Below, piece by piece: positions 22,226 to 35,870 of a stretch of DNA of 64,000 bases. The notes under the pieces were generated by a model. The model searched no databases, was not told the DNA's origin, and saw only the letters and a program-made list of their open reading frames with translations. The position numbers and the translations under genes were made by a program. The DNA lies in NCBI RefSeq assembly GCF_027409185.1, contig NC_084472.1:88552427-88616426 (forward strand), given 5' to 3'. The stretch comes from Cynocephalus volans. Lineage: Eukaryota; Chordata; Mammalia; Dermoptera; Cynocephalidae. Numbering within the stretch: the first letter of the stretch is position 1; each line of letters opens with the position of its first letter.

Positions 22226-24513
22226 ATTCAGCCACGGTGACTAGATTATGCCGGATAACAAAAAGGAGCCTATTTTAATAAACCAAGCAAAGAAAAGGGG
22301 CTTGATCTGGAACAGTGGGATTGAGGGTGGGAGTAGGGAATACATGGCAGGTACACAAATATCAGAGAAATTTCAGAAAGAGATGCAACATGATTTTTCC
22401 TTGCTTTCCTACCTTTAATTCTTTATAGGTCTTGATTTTAGATCACAGATAACGAAGAATTCTCTGAAGAGGCAAGGTTGTAAACTTTCATCTCTCAGAA
22501 ATAAAGAACTGGCTTTCTGTTGATTATTCTAAATCTAGAAAGCCACAAATTCTTAGCAGCTGTGTTGTGAGCTGTTTATTCTGTGTGTTCATTTGTTTGT
22601 GGACACAGAATCCTTAGGAAAAAAATATAGATGTTAGAGGCAGAATATTGAGGGCATGAAGTAATCAGGCAGCAATCTGCTTTTCCCCACCAACCTGCAA
22701 ATCCTCTTAGTAATATTATCACTATTTAGCCTCCAAGAGAAATGACCTGGGCAACAACTATGTATTATTTGGACAGGATGTCCATACAGGGGTTTGTGAT
22801 CACAAGAAAAAAGTGACAAAATTGCATTTTAAGTAATTTTAAAGATTTCCTTTCAGGGTTTGTCTAGAAGGATACAGAAGAAACTAGCATTTGTGTCTGC
22901 TTCTAAGGAAGTATAAACCGAGAGATTGGAGGTAGGAGTGAGGAGATTTATTTTTACTGTATACCCTTTTATATATTTTGAATAGAATATTGTGTTTATG
23001 TATTACCTACTCATAAAAAACTAATTTTTATAAAATGACAGCTCAAAAGGCCAGAAAAATTAAATCTTGTTTATTTATGTTTTCTGGAATTCCATATGCA
23101 AATTTATAATATTTTTTCCCAAAATGGCAAAATGTTTTACAGATTGTTGAATATGTGTATGGTCCTGGGTGTTGAATTGGGAACCCTGGGACTGAGTGAA
23201 GCAATGGATGCCCTTGGAGCTGTCCAGACTTGAGCAAATCCTGGTGCTACTGTGAGTTCCACTTCTCTCATCTGTCAATCCTGGGACTACACGGGGTGAT
23301 ATCTGTAGCCCTTTTCAGCTCGGACATTCCATGAGTGTCTATGCTCATTCGTTTCACAAGGTGAGAAAGTATCTTGACCTTTCTATCGAAGGAGCTGTTT
23401 CAGTCAGCATTGCCCATGAAATTTCAACTCAAAGACAGACTAAGTGCTTGATTTCACAGCCATTGATCCCTGCCAGCATCTCACACCCGAGAGGTTGGTG
23501 GTTTTGCTGAGCAGCTAAGCCTTACATGTCTACAGCTTGCCTGTGATCTACAGGCCTGCACTCGCCAATCCCACATAGGTTGAATCTGAATCTGAATATT
23601 AATTCCACCCTCAGGAGCCAACACATATGGAATATATTAATGTTTCTTTCAACCATTTTGTTTTTGTTTTTTTCCCCCTTTTGGAGACATTTTTGAAGAA
23701 GATTCTAGGTACTATGCTACAAGAAAAAAACCTGTTTTCAAATGCCCATAGAGTCATTGTACTATCAGAAGTAAAGGAAAAAAAGAGCGTTTACTTAAGG
23801 GAAGAATAAAAATCAAGTCAGGCTTTCAAGTCAGGCTTTTTGATTCAACAGCTACAAATTGTTAGCTCTAACAAATGGAGTGTACTGTCTCCTTGAAACA
23901 AACCCAAGAACATCAGTGTCAGCGGTATCCATGTGTTATTTCATTCCTGCATAGCCCACTTCACCTCCAACCCTTACAAAACCTTTCAGTACATTAATTT
24001 TAAGTGTTGAACCTGGGCCAACCCTTCTAAGGCCATATCGAGTTAAAAATGTAAACACAAAATCTCTGAGACCAAGAAGAACAGGTTCTCACAGTAACCG
24101 TAGCCTGCTTTCATTTTCTCTCTCATAACTTTGTAACCATGTTGCTCACAATAACATGGAATGAATGTGAGGGTGAGTTTTGTTAAGGGAAGGTCTTTCC
24201 AGAGGCCTCTTATGGCATTTAAATATAGAATATTTATGCCTATGAAATCACATCTAATGTTTTTGTTTCTTATTGTCCAAAGTCTAGCAGCCTAACAAAT
24301 GCAGTTAATATATTCAGGCAACAACTGGCCACTACGTTATCTTTGGCTTCACGGGGTCAGTTTGTCCTGAGTTAGACTCGGGATGGGAGGTTTAATATGA
24401 AGGAAAAGGGTGAAGGAGGTTTGCTCTAGTACAGATTGGGCTTATTAGGATCAACCTCCAGATATCCCAATTGAGAGGATTTCCAAGAGGTTGGATTAGT
24501 TGCAAACAGCTTC
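22226..24513. other. No gene recognised; possible weak MIR near 23230-23340
   Basis: Most of this stretch shows no coding signal or nameable repeat. The segment 'ctctcatctgtcaatcctgg' near 23260 resembles a worn MIR core but is too weak to call. Confidence 0.45.
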
Positions 24514-25088
24514 AAGAATTTGGAATTCGGCAGCATCCTCCGGGCAGGCGGCAGAGCAGCAAGTGCAAGCCCAGGGTTACCACCACTCTAGTCCTGCGTG
24601 AAGCCAATAGAGGCTGCAGGAAGGGTCCCAGAAGAGTCCAGAGGCCAAAAGTGTGGCGGGCCCTCTTGGCATCATGAGGCTCTCCCCAACCCTGGGACTG
24701 CTGTACCCAGGATTTCTCTCCCACTACCTCTTCCCCACCCCAATTGCTGATTGTGGCGTCTTGGTGGCTCTACAGCTTTTGTCACTCCTATTGTCATCCC
24801 TGTCTCCAGCTGGGTGTGGAGGGCTTATATAGAACCGAAGAGCTGGCTTGGGTCAGAGGCCAGGCCTGCCTAGTGGGGGACTTGACTGTCTTGTTCCCAA
24901 GGTCAGCCTACCTCTCCCACTGTGTGTCTAGGGTCAGGCAAGATGGACACAGTGGAGAGCTTGCCTTTGGGCTTAGTTCCCAAATCAGAATCTCATCTCT
25001 ACCAGGGTGAAATTTTAATTTAAAAACTTAAAAAGAGACTTTTCTGAAAAAAACAAAACAAAACAAAAAACAGAAGAATTTGGAATTC
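24514..25088 (+). pseudogene. Retrocopy of an unrecognised GC-rich transcript, with A-rich tail and 15-bp target duplication
   Basis: Perfect copies of AAGAATTTGGAATTC lie at 24514-24528 and 25074-25088. Between them is a 545-bp insert that is markedly GC-richer than its surroundings for most of its length. It then becomes AT-rich and ends in an A-rich tail (AAAAAAACAAAACAAAACA...) just before the second copy. This is the signature of L1-mediated retrotransposition of a polyadenylated RNA on the plus strand. The insert has no open frame spanning it, no L1, SINE or LTR hallmark, and no protein I recognise. It could come from a 3' UTR, a non-coding RNA, or a 5'-truncated mRNA. There is no canonical AATAAA before the tail, only AATTTAAAAA-like sequence. 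Confidence 0.85.
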
Positions 25089-26060
25089 TGTCTTCTGCAT
25101 TTCTCCCCTCAGTGCCACAAGAACAGCCAAGGTGGCCCCTCTGGGCAGATGGATATGGAGAGAGTAGCTCAGAGCTGTGTTTGTTCCTGTCAAAGCCACA
25201 GACTAGGCTCGTTGGCTTCTAACGGATTGGGGGCAGAGAGAATAAGGGTGTTTAGGAAAGAAATGTTCAAAGGGAAATAATATATCCATGTGAGAACATA
25301 GATACCCAGACTATGGCTCATGCTTTCTTATTGCCCTTGACAAGACCCCCTTGGGGACAGTGAGGACTTTAGGACCCTGGATGACCCCCTCCCCATAATT
25401 GTTCTCCAATTCCTCTCCTTGCAAAAAACAAATAAATAAAATTCCAGTTCTTTCCATCCCTGAGGACTCCATGCTCTGCAGAAGGGACTCCAGAAATCTG
25501 GGGTGTGTGGTGACATTTTTTCTGCCTCTTTTTACATACCATATGGGAGCAGTCCCTTTCACTTTCCAAGCAGATGAACAGGTCAATTTTTCCACAAATC
25601 TGATCCTTATTCGAGAATGGGTAGCAAAGCCTTGTTTTCTGTATCAAAAGTTATTTTGCTGCTGTGCTCAATTCACTGATGGTGTGCACAGCATGAGTTA
25701 TAAATTATGTGCTAATTATATGGCTGACTTCATTATCCCCTTTCTGAAAATATGCAGTGAATCCCAAACAATTAGCACTTAATTATGTTTCCATATTGTT
25801 TCCTAATTGTTCCATGTGTTGGTTTTTACTCTCCAGCCAGACTACACGCCTCTGGAAGGCAGAGATCAGAACTTAAGCTTCTCTGAACACAGCAATACTT
25901 TTCCATCTTAATTAACACAGTCACTGGCAGGGTTGGTGTTTTAAGAAAGAGATGATAGCACAAGTATCAACTAATTTGAATTATTAGGGAAAAGCCTGGG
26001 TAAAACTAAAATGTGTTTTTTAAAAAGTGAAAGAACGTTTAGTAAATTCATTCATCATTC
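25089..26060. other. No gene or clear repeat recognised
   Basis: Short open frames on both strands overlap one another around 25311-25782 and have no recognisable product. I see nothing else that can be named. Confidence 0.45.
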
Positions 26061-26061
26061 A

Positions 26062-26170
26062 AACCTCAGAGAGAAGGGATTGTGTCAGTCTTCATCACTG
26101 CAACATCCCCAGCACCTAGCCCACGGTTTGGCAAGCAGAAGACTCTAAATGGATTTTTATTTTTAATGAA
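26062..26170 (+). repeat. L2 3' tail, sense
   Basis: 'ccccagcacctagcccac' followed by an AATGAATGAG end matches the L2 3' terminus. Confidence 0.6.
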
Positions 26171-26174
26171 TGAG

Positions 26175-27000
26175 TTAACGGATGAGTTTTTTTAGCTTCT
26201 GTTATGTCCAGGCCTTGTGCTAACTGATAAAGATACAAAGACAGTCTTTTCTTTTCAGAAGTTTACAGTCGGGGGAAGAGGAGAAATAGCAAAATTGAAA
26301 ACATAATTACCATAACATATAAAAGAAGCTATTAGAATTCCATTCACAGTGTTTTGGAAACAAAGAAAGAACCTGCTAACTATCTAGGGGTATCAGGGAA
26401 ATTTCACATTTGAAAACACACACACATAAACATTTAATGGATTTTGAAGGAAAATGAAGAATCTGCCAGGTGGGAAATGTGAAGACATTCTGGGCAGAGG
26501 GAAACATTGGAACAAGTTCAGAGAGCTGTGAAAGTCTGTGTTTTTTGGGAAACCTATTATTGTTCTGAAGCTTAACAATAAGGTGTTTTGAGGCAGATGG
26601 AGGAAATAAGACAAGCAGATTGGGGCTTGTTTGTGAAGGTCTTAGGATTGCTCCCGTAGGCAATGGGACCAGTGTAAGTTTTTGAGCAGGGACTTGGTGG
26701 AGTAGATTTGGATTTGGGGATATCACTGTGGACAGTGTGGTAGGTGGGCTGGAATGAGAGAAACTGGAGACAGAAAGACCACTTCAAAGATGGTCCTGGC
26801 AGTTTGGATTAGAGATGATAAGGACAGGATATAAGGTAATAGAATTGGGGATGGAGAGAAATGGACTAATTTGAGACTATTCAAAAAGTAAAATCACAGG
26901 AGGACTCAGTGACTAATTGGATGTGGGGAGATGGGAAATAGGAAGAAAGGAATCCAGAAAGATTTTCAGTTTCTAGATAGGGGAGCACCCAGGAAAAGCA
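26175..27000 (-). repeat. L2 LINE fragment, antisense
   Basis: The plus strand shows reverse-complement L2 phrases ('ttctgggcagagggaaaca', 'tttttgagcagggacttgg', 'gcagtttggattagagatga'). It is placed head-to-head with the sense L2 tail just before it. Confidence 0.6.
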
Positions 27001-27965
27001 GCAGAATTGGGGTGGTGGGCAAAAGAGGTTTTCATTTTAGACCGTAATGAAACAACCTCTTCCCTAACTGTTTGTGTTGACTTGGGATATGCTTTTCCTG
27101 TTGAGGCTACGGGAGAGCTTCCCCTTTGTGGGGAGGGAAGAGAGATTTCCCTGCAGAGGTCAGTCCCAGTGGCAGGTGTCTTAGATGGCAGACGATTTTC
27201 AGCCAAGAAGCTGTAATTCCAAATGCAGACTTGAGCAGGAGGAAACACCAAGCTCTCTCTTGAGTCTAGATTTCAAGAAGCACTCACCAGATACCTGCAG
27301 ATTAGATTGCAGTAGCCTGCGGCCTACAAGACTTTTTGTATGGAAGGACATATTTTATAAGCCAAATAATGTAGTTATATGTTATTGTGTGCTTTTTTCA
27401 TTTTTCTTATCTTTGAGCAGAGTCTTATAAAAAATACTCTACCCTTGTTGTAGCTGTGATGTAAGGCTTCAAGAATACAAGAGGAACAATATAACCCTTC
27501 CCTCCTTCAAGCCAGTGAGGAATAGCAAAAATTAGGAGAGATCCCTAAGGTGAAGATGAATTTGGGATGAGGCACAGTGGCCTCTCTCGTAAAGATTCTC
27601 CCTCAATTGCAACATTGAGAGATGAGGCTTTATTTTGTTAAGGTAGGTAGATACGTTCTTAAACAGATATCTTGTTTGAAGTACCTAGGCTACATCATTT
27701 AAAATATCTACTAGGAAATACCATCTCCCCTCCCACTTCCCTCCACCCTCCCCCTCCCACACCCTGCCTGCAAAAAACAAATAAAACACCTTTACTCTTA
27801 AATTTATCCTGCCCCAGCTCCAAATACTGACAGGCATGTAGTAAATGGATTGTCAAATGGGTCTCCAGCCATTTGGATAAAGGTGTTCCTAGCCTGTTGA
27901 AAGAACTCTTATCTAACCACCCTACGTAAAAAAGACACCAGCACCCAACCCTGATACTGTCTATC
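27001..27965. other. No gene recognised; C/T-rich patch at 27725-27770
   Basis: No coding signal or repeat could be named. A pyrimidine-rich run (CCATCTCCCCTCCCACTTCC and following) is low complexity. Confidence 0.45.
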
Positions 27966-28495
27966 TTTTTTTTGAAAAATATTTTTAACTGTAAATTTTA
28001 GTTGGAAAATACACATAGCGTAAAATTTACCATATTAACTATTTTTAAGTGTACAGTTTAGTTGTATTAAGTACATTCATGTTGTTGTGCACCCATCACT
28101 ACCATCCATCTCCAGAACTCTTTTCATCTTACAAAACTAAATCTCTGTACCCATCAAACAATAACTCCCCATCACCCCTCCTCCCAGCCGCTGGCAAGTA
28201 CCAATCTACTTTCTGTCTCTATGAATCTGACTGCTCTGGGAACCTCATATGAGTGGAATCATACAGTGTTTGCCTTTTTGTGACTGGCTTATTTCACTTA
28301 GCAAAATGTCCTGAAGGTTCATCCATGTTGTAGCATGTGTCCAAAATTCCTTCCTTTTTAAAGCTGAGTAATATTCCATTGTATGTCCATACCACATTTT
28401 GTTTATCTAGTCATCCACTGATGGAGGCTTGGGCTGCTTCCACATTTTGGCTATTATGAATCATGCTGCTATGAATATGAGTGTCTGTATCTATC
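27966..28495 (-). mobile_element. Old L1 (L1M-type) 3' end, antisense
   Basis: The plus strand carries the reverse complement of the L1 3' end, including 'gactggcttatttcacttag', 'aatattccattgtatgtcc' and 'catccactgatgga'. It is heavily diverged with no coding capacity. Confidence 0.85.
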
Positions 28496-28499
28496 CTTT

Positions 28500-28690
28500 T
28501 TGCTATACTTCATTTTTTCTTCATAGCACTTGTCACTACCTGACATATTTGTTTACTAGCTTTTCCTCCCAACTAGGATGCAAACTTTTTGAGGTCAAAA
28601 ATTTTGTTCTGTTTGCAGCTGTATCCACAAAACTCAGAGCAGAGTTTGGCATGTGGTAAGTGCTCAGTAAATATGTTGCTGAATGAAAGG
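28500..28690 (+). repeat. L2 3' tail, sense
   Basis: 'catagcacttgtcactacct' through 'agtgctcagtaaatatgttg' is the L2 3' end in order. Confidence 0.75.
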
Positions 28691-28861
28691 ATAAATGGAC
28701 TAACAATCTCGACTCAACCAGAGTTTCTGCACTGAGTTCTATTCTGTTCTGTTGCTGACCTTATTGCTAGGTGGAGAAAGCCTTTAACAAAGTTTTCAGT
28801 TAGATTGTGCCTCACTTTCCTTAACCTAAAATGGGCATCAGTCTTTTTGTTTTCTCTTTTT

Positions 28862-30035
28862 TGGTTTATCTTCTAATTGACAAAGAAAAATTGTATATAT
28901 TTATGGTAAACAATGTGATGTTTTAATATATGTATATATGGTGAAATTATTAAATCAAGCTAGCTAACATATCCATCACATCATATACTTATTCTTTTGT
29001 GGTGAGGACATAAGATCTATCCTGTTAGCAGTTTTCAAGTATACAATACATTATTATTAACTATAATCACCATGTTGTTCAATAGATCTCTAGAACTTAT
29101 TCATCCTAACTAACACTTTGTATTCTTTGACTAACATCTCTCCATCTTCTCTCGCCACCCTCAACCCCTGGTAACGACCATTCTACTCTACTTTTATGAG
29201 TTTGGCTTTTTTAGATTCCACATATGAATGAGGTTGTACAGTATTTATCTTTCTGTGCCTGGTTTATTTCATGTGGCAAGATGTCCTCCAGGTTCATCCA
29301 TATTTTCACATGACAGGCTTTCTTTCTTTTTAAACGCTGAATAGTATTTCATTGTGTATATATGCCATATTATTTTAATCCATTCATCCATTGATGGACA
29401 CTTAGGTTAATTTCATACCTTGGCCGTTGTGAATAATGCTGCATTGAACATGAGAGCGCAGCTATCTCTTCAACAGACTGATTTCATTTTCTTTGGATCT
29501 ATACCCAGTAATGTGATTGCTGAATCATATGGTAGTTCTATTTTTAGTTTTTTGAGAAACTTCCATATTATTTTCCATAATAGTTATACAAATTTACATT
29601 CCCACTAACAGTGTAGAAGCGTTCCCTTATCTCCATATCCTTGCCAACATTTATCTTCTGTCTTTTTGATAATAATCATCCTAACAGTTGTCAGGTGATA
29701 TCTCATAGTGCTTTTGATTGGCATATCCCTGATGATTGGTGATGTCAAGCACCTTTTCATATAACTGTTGGCCATCTGTATGTCTTCTGTGGAGAAATGT
29801 CTATTTGGGTTCTTTGCCCATTTTTAAAATTAGATTATTTATTTTCTTGCTATTGAGTTGTTTGCGTTCTTTATATATTTTGGATATTAACCCCTTTTTG
29901 GATGTATGGTTTGCAAATATTTTCTCCCATTCCATATGCCTTTTCATTTTGTTGATTGTTTCCTTTGCTGCGCAGAAACTTTTTAGTTTGTTCCAATCAT
30001 TAAAATGGTTATTCATCTTGCTTTCAGCAATATTT
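28862..30035 (-). mobile_element. L1 LINE 3' part, antisense
   Basis: The plus strand contains L1 reverse-complement landmarks from the 3' UTR ('ccatccattgatggacact', 'ttcaatagatctctagaac') through 'tttcctttgctgcgcagaa' at the right end. Frames are broken. It is younger-looking than the L1M fragment at 27966-28495. Confidence 0.88.
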
Positions 30036-30777
30036 GTGAACCTCTCTGTGTGACAGGTAGCTCTGCCCTGAATCAGCAGGCCTAGAATCACAGTATTTTC
30101 TAGCAGAATTCAGAACACCCCACAGGAAGGGAAAGCAGAGTGCCTGAGTGTAGTTTCTGAGGATCTTCTCTCAAGTTTACTTGTGCCGAACAGTGATAGT
30201 TTCATTTCTTGGGTTACATTTCCCCTGAACTGTATCATTCAATGACAAAGATAATGTTCTCAAATTAATGTCCTAAACCATAATTAAATGAAACTGTGAT
30301 TATGCCAAACTTTAGTTATATCAATTACCACATTTAAGCAATATTTTATGTGCAAACTTCCAATAAAACATATATATAAATTTTACCCAAAACTATGAAT
30401 CATTATATTCAATTTGAATATAATTTTTATGAGTACTTTAATGGGTCATTTGCAGAAGGCTTTAAAATGGACTCAAGTGGAGTATGGCTTGTTAGTTTGC
30501 TTATTTTTAGTATTTCAAATTTGTTTCCTAGAGTAAATGGGTTTATCAGAACTACAGACTCCTAAGCTGAAGATTCTCATTAAAATTTATCAGCAGAGAG
30601 CAGTGAAGAGAAGGGACTTCTCTGTAGGAGATTTTACCTTTCTTAACCTTCTTGATTAGATGATTAAGAGGATCAGGGCTTGTTACCAGAAAAAGGAAAC
30701 AGACTAAGAAATTTAATGTCCACTATAGAGTCCAAGTTGTTCAACCTTCACAAGGTGAAGGTTATAGGTGGGTTTTT

Positions 30778-31493
<716 letters not shown>

Positions 31494-31536
31494 CACTCCT
31501 ACAAATAAGATACTCACACATCAAGAAGAAGAACAT

Positions 31537-31714
31537 CAAATATCATATTTTTTTTTTTTTTTTTTTTTTTTGTCGTTTTTTCGTGACCGGCACTCAGCCA
31601 GTGAGTGCACCGGTCATTCCTATATAGGATCCGAACCCGCGGCGGGAGCGTCGCCGCGCTCCCAGCGCAGCACTCTACCTAGTGCGCCACGGGCTCGGCC
31701 CAAATATCATATTT
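31537..31714 (-). mobile_element. Young tRNA-derived SINE (CYN-like) with 14-bp target duplication
   Basis: The insert 31551-31700 is flanked by perfect CAAATATCATATTT at 31537-31550 and 31701-31714. Reading the minus strand, it has an A-box region (GTGGCGCACTAGGTAGAGTG), a near-consensus B box (GGTTCGGATCC, plus-strand 31627-31637), CpG-rich sequence, part of a second unit (CTCACTGGCTGAGTG) and an A-rich tail. Its perfect duplication and retained CpGs make it the youngest-looking insertion here. Confidence 0.92.
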
Positions 31715-31794
31715 ATGATGTAGCCAAGGTCAGCCTCTCTATCTTGCCCGGGAGTATATAATAGTGGAAATCCCTTGTACCATTTTGCCTTCAT

Positions 31795-32345
31795 CTCCTA
31801 CATATAAGCAATTGCCAAGTTTTGACCATTTCTGCCTCTTAAAGGTCTCTTAAACCCTCCCTCTTCTTCCTCCTCTCATTGCCACACCGTAGTCCAGGCC
31901 CTCACCCTGTCACTTGAACATTTGTAATCACTAGCAGTTTCCTTGCCTCCCATCTTGTCCACCCTATGCTGTCACCAGAGTTATCATTATAAAGCACATC
32001 TAATTATACTATTCTTCAGTTTAGAGGCATTCGATGGCCTACTCTTTCTTCTGTACTCAGTAACAACTCTGTGAAACTTCCCTAGGGAAGAAGAGTAAAA
32101 GAATTTGACTTCTCCTGAAAGTGCCTCCCTAGCACTTTGTAGTATAAATACTCTTCTATTTGTATTCTACTAAATACTTTTAGAATGTTTATCATATTTG
32201 ATTGTGTTTGTGTCTCCATATTAGTTTCCTCCACCAGGTAGATGCTTATTCAAATGGGTAGAAACACTTTTTCAGTTATTTTTATATCAGTAGTACTTGA
32301 CATGCACGGGTAATGGGCATTTAATAACTAATGAATAAATAATGA
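31795..32345 (+). repeat. L2 LINE 3' part, sense
   Basis: 'cagagttatcattataaagc', 'gtgcctccctagcactttgt' and a final 'actaatgaataaataatga' follow the L2 3' region in order. Confidence 0.65.
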
Positions 32346-32829
32346 ATGTTTAGTCTTTTGCCTTATTCCCTAGTCTCTGGAAAGGGGAAACAAAGAAAAA
32401 GGGGAAGAACAACAGAAAGAGGAAAAGAAAGGAGAGAATAAAACCCAAAATTACTTTTAATGCCTAGCTCTTGTATCAAATCAATTTTGGAATGAGGTGA
32501 GGGTATAAACAAGTAAGTTAACAAAATAATCACATTTCATATTAATACTATACAATCTCATCTCCAAAAGATAATCTGGCTTAATCTGGCCTAAGGCTTG
32601 TGGTTTGTCTCCAGGTTCTAAAACACAATATTGTTGAAATTCAGGCGTTGCACAATACTGATGTTGGAAAATACTTCAAGGGTCAACCCAAGAACAGAGT
32701 AGTATGTTAAGTCATGTGTCAACAGTCCTGAAAAATGCTGACAAAACTCAGTAGGAAACCCCTGAAAGATGTTATGGTAGATAGTCATTGTTTGCAATTG
32801 TTGACTCTTACTTTCTATAAAAGAGGATT
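32346..32829. other. No gene or repeat recognised
   Basis: This begins with a purine-rich A/G stretch (about 32375-32440); no other feature can be named. Confidence 0.4.
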
Positions 32830-33760
32830 AGATATCACTGTCCATCGTGGGTGACTTCATGGTATCTCCCCACAAACAGGGTCAGGGTGCACTTCCATGC
32901 CATGTTGTCAGGTTGGGTCAATGGAATGAGAGCATATGTCACTTATGCTAAGATCAAGAAGAAGCTTTAAATGTGATTGCTGTGGTGGTCAATTTTAGGT
33001 GTCAACTTGATTGGGCTAAGGGATGCACAGATAATGGTAGAACATTATTTCTGGGTGTATTTGTGAGGGTGTTTCCTGAAGAGTAACATTTGAGTTAGTA
33101 GACTGAGTAAAGAAGATCCACCCTCACCAGTATGGGCAGGCATCATTCAATCTGTTGAGGTCCCAATAGAGTAAAAAGGATGGGACATCCATCTTTTCCT
33201 GCCCTTGGACATCAGAGCTCCTGGTCCTCAGGCTGTCAGACTCAGACAGGGACATACACCACCACCAACACTCCACCACTCCCCTGATTCTTAGGCCCTC
33301 AGACTCGATCTGAATTACACCACCAGCTTTCCTTGTTCTCCAGCATGTAGACAACAGATCATGGAATTTCTTGCCTCTACAACTGTGTGAGCCAATTTGT
33401 GAAATAAATATCTTATATACTCATATATATCTATGTATCTCCTATTGGTTCTGTTTCTCTGGAGAACCCTGACTAACACACCTGCTTTGGCATGGACTCT
33501 TTCTCTGCCCTCTTCTGTAGCATGTCCCAGATCAGGTTTGTTCCTTTAGCCAAGGTCCCAGATTGAGAAGACACCAGAGTAGACTTACCACCAAACCACA
33601 CCTAGGAGCAGAGCCACAGCTTGGAGCTGACCCACAGGTAACATGAGCAAGACCCACGTGTAACATTAGAAAGACATAAAAATCATGTTTTTTGTTGTAA
33701 ACAACTGAGATTTCTGGAGTTATTTGTTATTGCAGCAAAGCTGACTACATACAGAAGTCA
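32830..33760 (+). mobile_element. Old MLT1-like LTR, split by a younger LTR
   Basis: The left part (about 32830-32980) ends 'aatgtgattgc' and the right part resumes at 33481 with 'cctgctttggcatggactc', ending near 'ttgttattgcagcaaagctg'. The pieces read as one MaLR-like LTR interrupted at 32981-33480. Family assignment is tentative. Confidence 0.5.
32981..33480 (+). mobile_element. Solo LTR (TGTGATGG...TTCTCTGGAGAACCC family)
   Basis: It begins TGTGGTGGTCAATTTTAGGT, includes GTCAACTTGATTGGGC and ends GGAGAACCCTGACTAACACA. These are the termini of a common mammalian LTR family that also appears inverted at 39822-40347. Its insertion splits an older LTR. Subfamily not determined. Confidence 0.75.
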
Positions 33761-33929
33761 ATCAAAATTCTTAAATTGAAACAATCAACAAAATACTCTA
33801 ATATGAGTCATTAAATCAAATGACAATAAAAGTAACAGGGAATTTATTGAAAAGAAAAGAACATTCTCTTTGACTGTTGGAAGGAGTACAGTCTTCCATT
33901 AAACAAATGTCAGCACATACTCATACGCC

Positions 33930-34300
33930 ATGTAGTAGATTATAACTCCCAGTTATTTGCTGTTCTTCCTATAAAAGATTGTATTTCTATACATCAGTTA
34001 CATCAGGTTTGGCCATGTGACCTGTTTTGAAAAGCAAAATGTGAGTGGAACTGATATATGTCACTTCTAGCCAGAAACTTTAATGTGGATCATTTGAACA
34101 GAAAAGGTTTTTAGGAAATGGAGACACAGCAAGGGATCTGAACTGCTAGGTAATATGGACTTTGCTTTGTTGAACTTTTTAAGGAGTGGTGTCACTTTTT
34201 AAGGAGGAGGTCTTCTGGCTGGCCATCCAGTGGCCTCACAGTAGTATTTCCTTTATGATATTCTTGTTTTACCTGTGCACATCCAGAACTTCATCTCCTT
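33930..34300 (+). mobile_element. Possible old MaLR (MLT1-like) LTR fragment
   Basis: 'ggtttggccatgtgacctgt' and 'gtgagtggaactgatatatg' resemble the MLT1 LTR consensus. Ends cannot be fixed. Confidence 0.4.
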
Positions 34301-34804
34301 AGTGTGATAGATTGATTAGATACATGGAGAAACTTGCTAATGTGAATACAATCCACAAGGGGCCAGAGTATAAAGATCATCAGTGTTTTATTTCATGAGG
34401 TACAATATCCTTTTCCTCGCTGAAATCTTCCTTTCCAGTTCTCTCCAGCACACAGAGCATGTATTCCTCTCTAACAGGGTATCCAGGAAGCTAGTAATAA
34501 AATCTCTGGGTAAATGTGTAAAGATAAGGGAAATAGCATCCTAGCCATGTAAAGTGGGAACACCAAGTGTGTTTAAAGGAAACCACTTGACTATGTGTTA
34601 TCAGTCATCAGCCTTTCTGCTGTACAGAGCTAAGTCCCTGCCCAATTCTGTCTCTCAGACCCCCCTTTTTTCTGTGCTTCATTGTTGAATGTCCTCTCCT
34701 CTCACCGACACTTTTCTTTAGGTATGTTTATAGCACTAATGAGTTTTCAGTTATACATTTGCTCTCCAAGCTCCTGGCACATCTCTTGAGTCCCAGCTCA
34801 GAGA

Positions 34805-34975
34805 GAGAGTGGAAATAGCATGGATTTTGGAGTCAGACAGATCTGGGTTCAAATCTAAGAACTCCCACTTACTAGCTGTATGTTTTTTTTAGCCATTCTG
34901 AGCCTTCTATCTTCAATTATAAAAAATAGGGATACTAATATCTACATCTCAGGGTTATAGTGAATAGAAAAAGAA
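34805..34975 (+). repeat. MIR SINE
   Basis: A well-preserved MIR: 'tggattttggagtcagacag', 'ctgggttcaaatctaagaac', 'cttactagctgtatg', then 'aaaaatagggatactaatat' and 'cagggttatagtgaat'. Confidence 0.9.
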
Positions 34976-35379
34976 ATATGATTCTAACTTCACGGGCACG
35001 CAAGTAATTCCATTACTTTCTATTTCTATTCATAATGCAAAATAATTTTACAATGATGATAACAATAACAACAATAATACTTATTAAGCCCTACTATGTC
35101 ACTAGTACTATGCTAGAACTTTTAGTCTTTTGTTATGCTCCTCTGCTGAACTCCAAATGATCATTTAATGCTCTTTTCTCTCCTGTTCTATAAAAACCTT
35201 CATTTTGTACAGAAGCTAAAGATTTTCTGTAGCTCAGATAACTCGATGCTGATGAAAACCTTCATACTCTATTCCCATCTCATAATTACAAAGCCTCTTA
35301 TCTGCACAACTGGATTATTTCTGTAGCACCTTTTCCATGATCTCACTGCTCTGATTGAGTCTACAATGGCACTTTAGTA

Positions 35380-35870
35380 TATATCAGATAGAGGGTTTAA
35401 CTCCCAACTTCCCAGTCCCATGATCACTAATGTTTTATTAGGAGAGTCCACATTCTTTCTAGCTCTCCACCTGAGGTCTCCTCCCAGTCCACCTCTAGAC
35501 ATACACGCACTCATAACTAACTACTGATATCCTTTATGTAAACTTTGTTTATAATTTTCCTCTCCTAGAACAAGAATTCTTTCCTTACTTTCCTTCATCT
35601 AAATCCTACACTACTTTTAAGATCAAATTTGAAGTCCACAAAACCTGAAGACATACCAAACCTCAGACCTCTATGATTAATATTTGTTTTGCTTTGACAA
35701 TCTTTTTTTTCCAGGTAAACAGGTCAATGTCCTCAGCCACTACTTATTATAATATCTCAAGGACAAGGAAATTATGTTCTATTTCTTTAATGTTTCTCTC
35801 TATCTCTAAGCCTAACCGGGCCTAAGGGAAACTGAAAGTACTTAATAAGTGTTGAAGTAAATCACTGTTA
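35380..35870 (+). repeat. L2 LINE 3' part, sense
   Basis: The order of 'tctctccacctgaggtctcc', 'ctcagccactacttattat' and 'taagtgttgaagtaaat' suggests the L2 3' region. Diverged. Confidence 0.45.
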
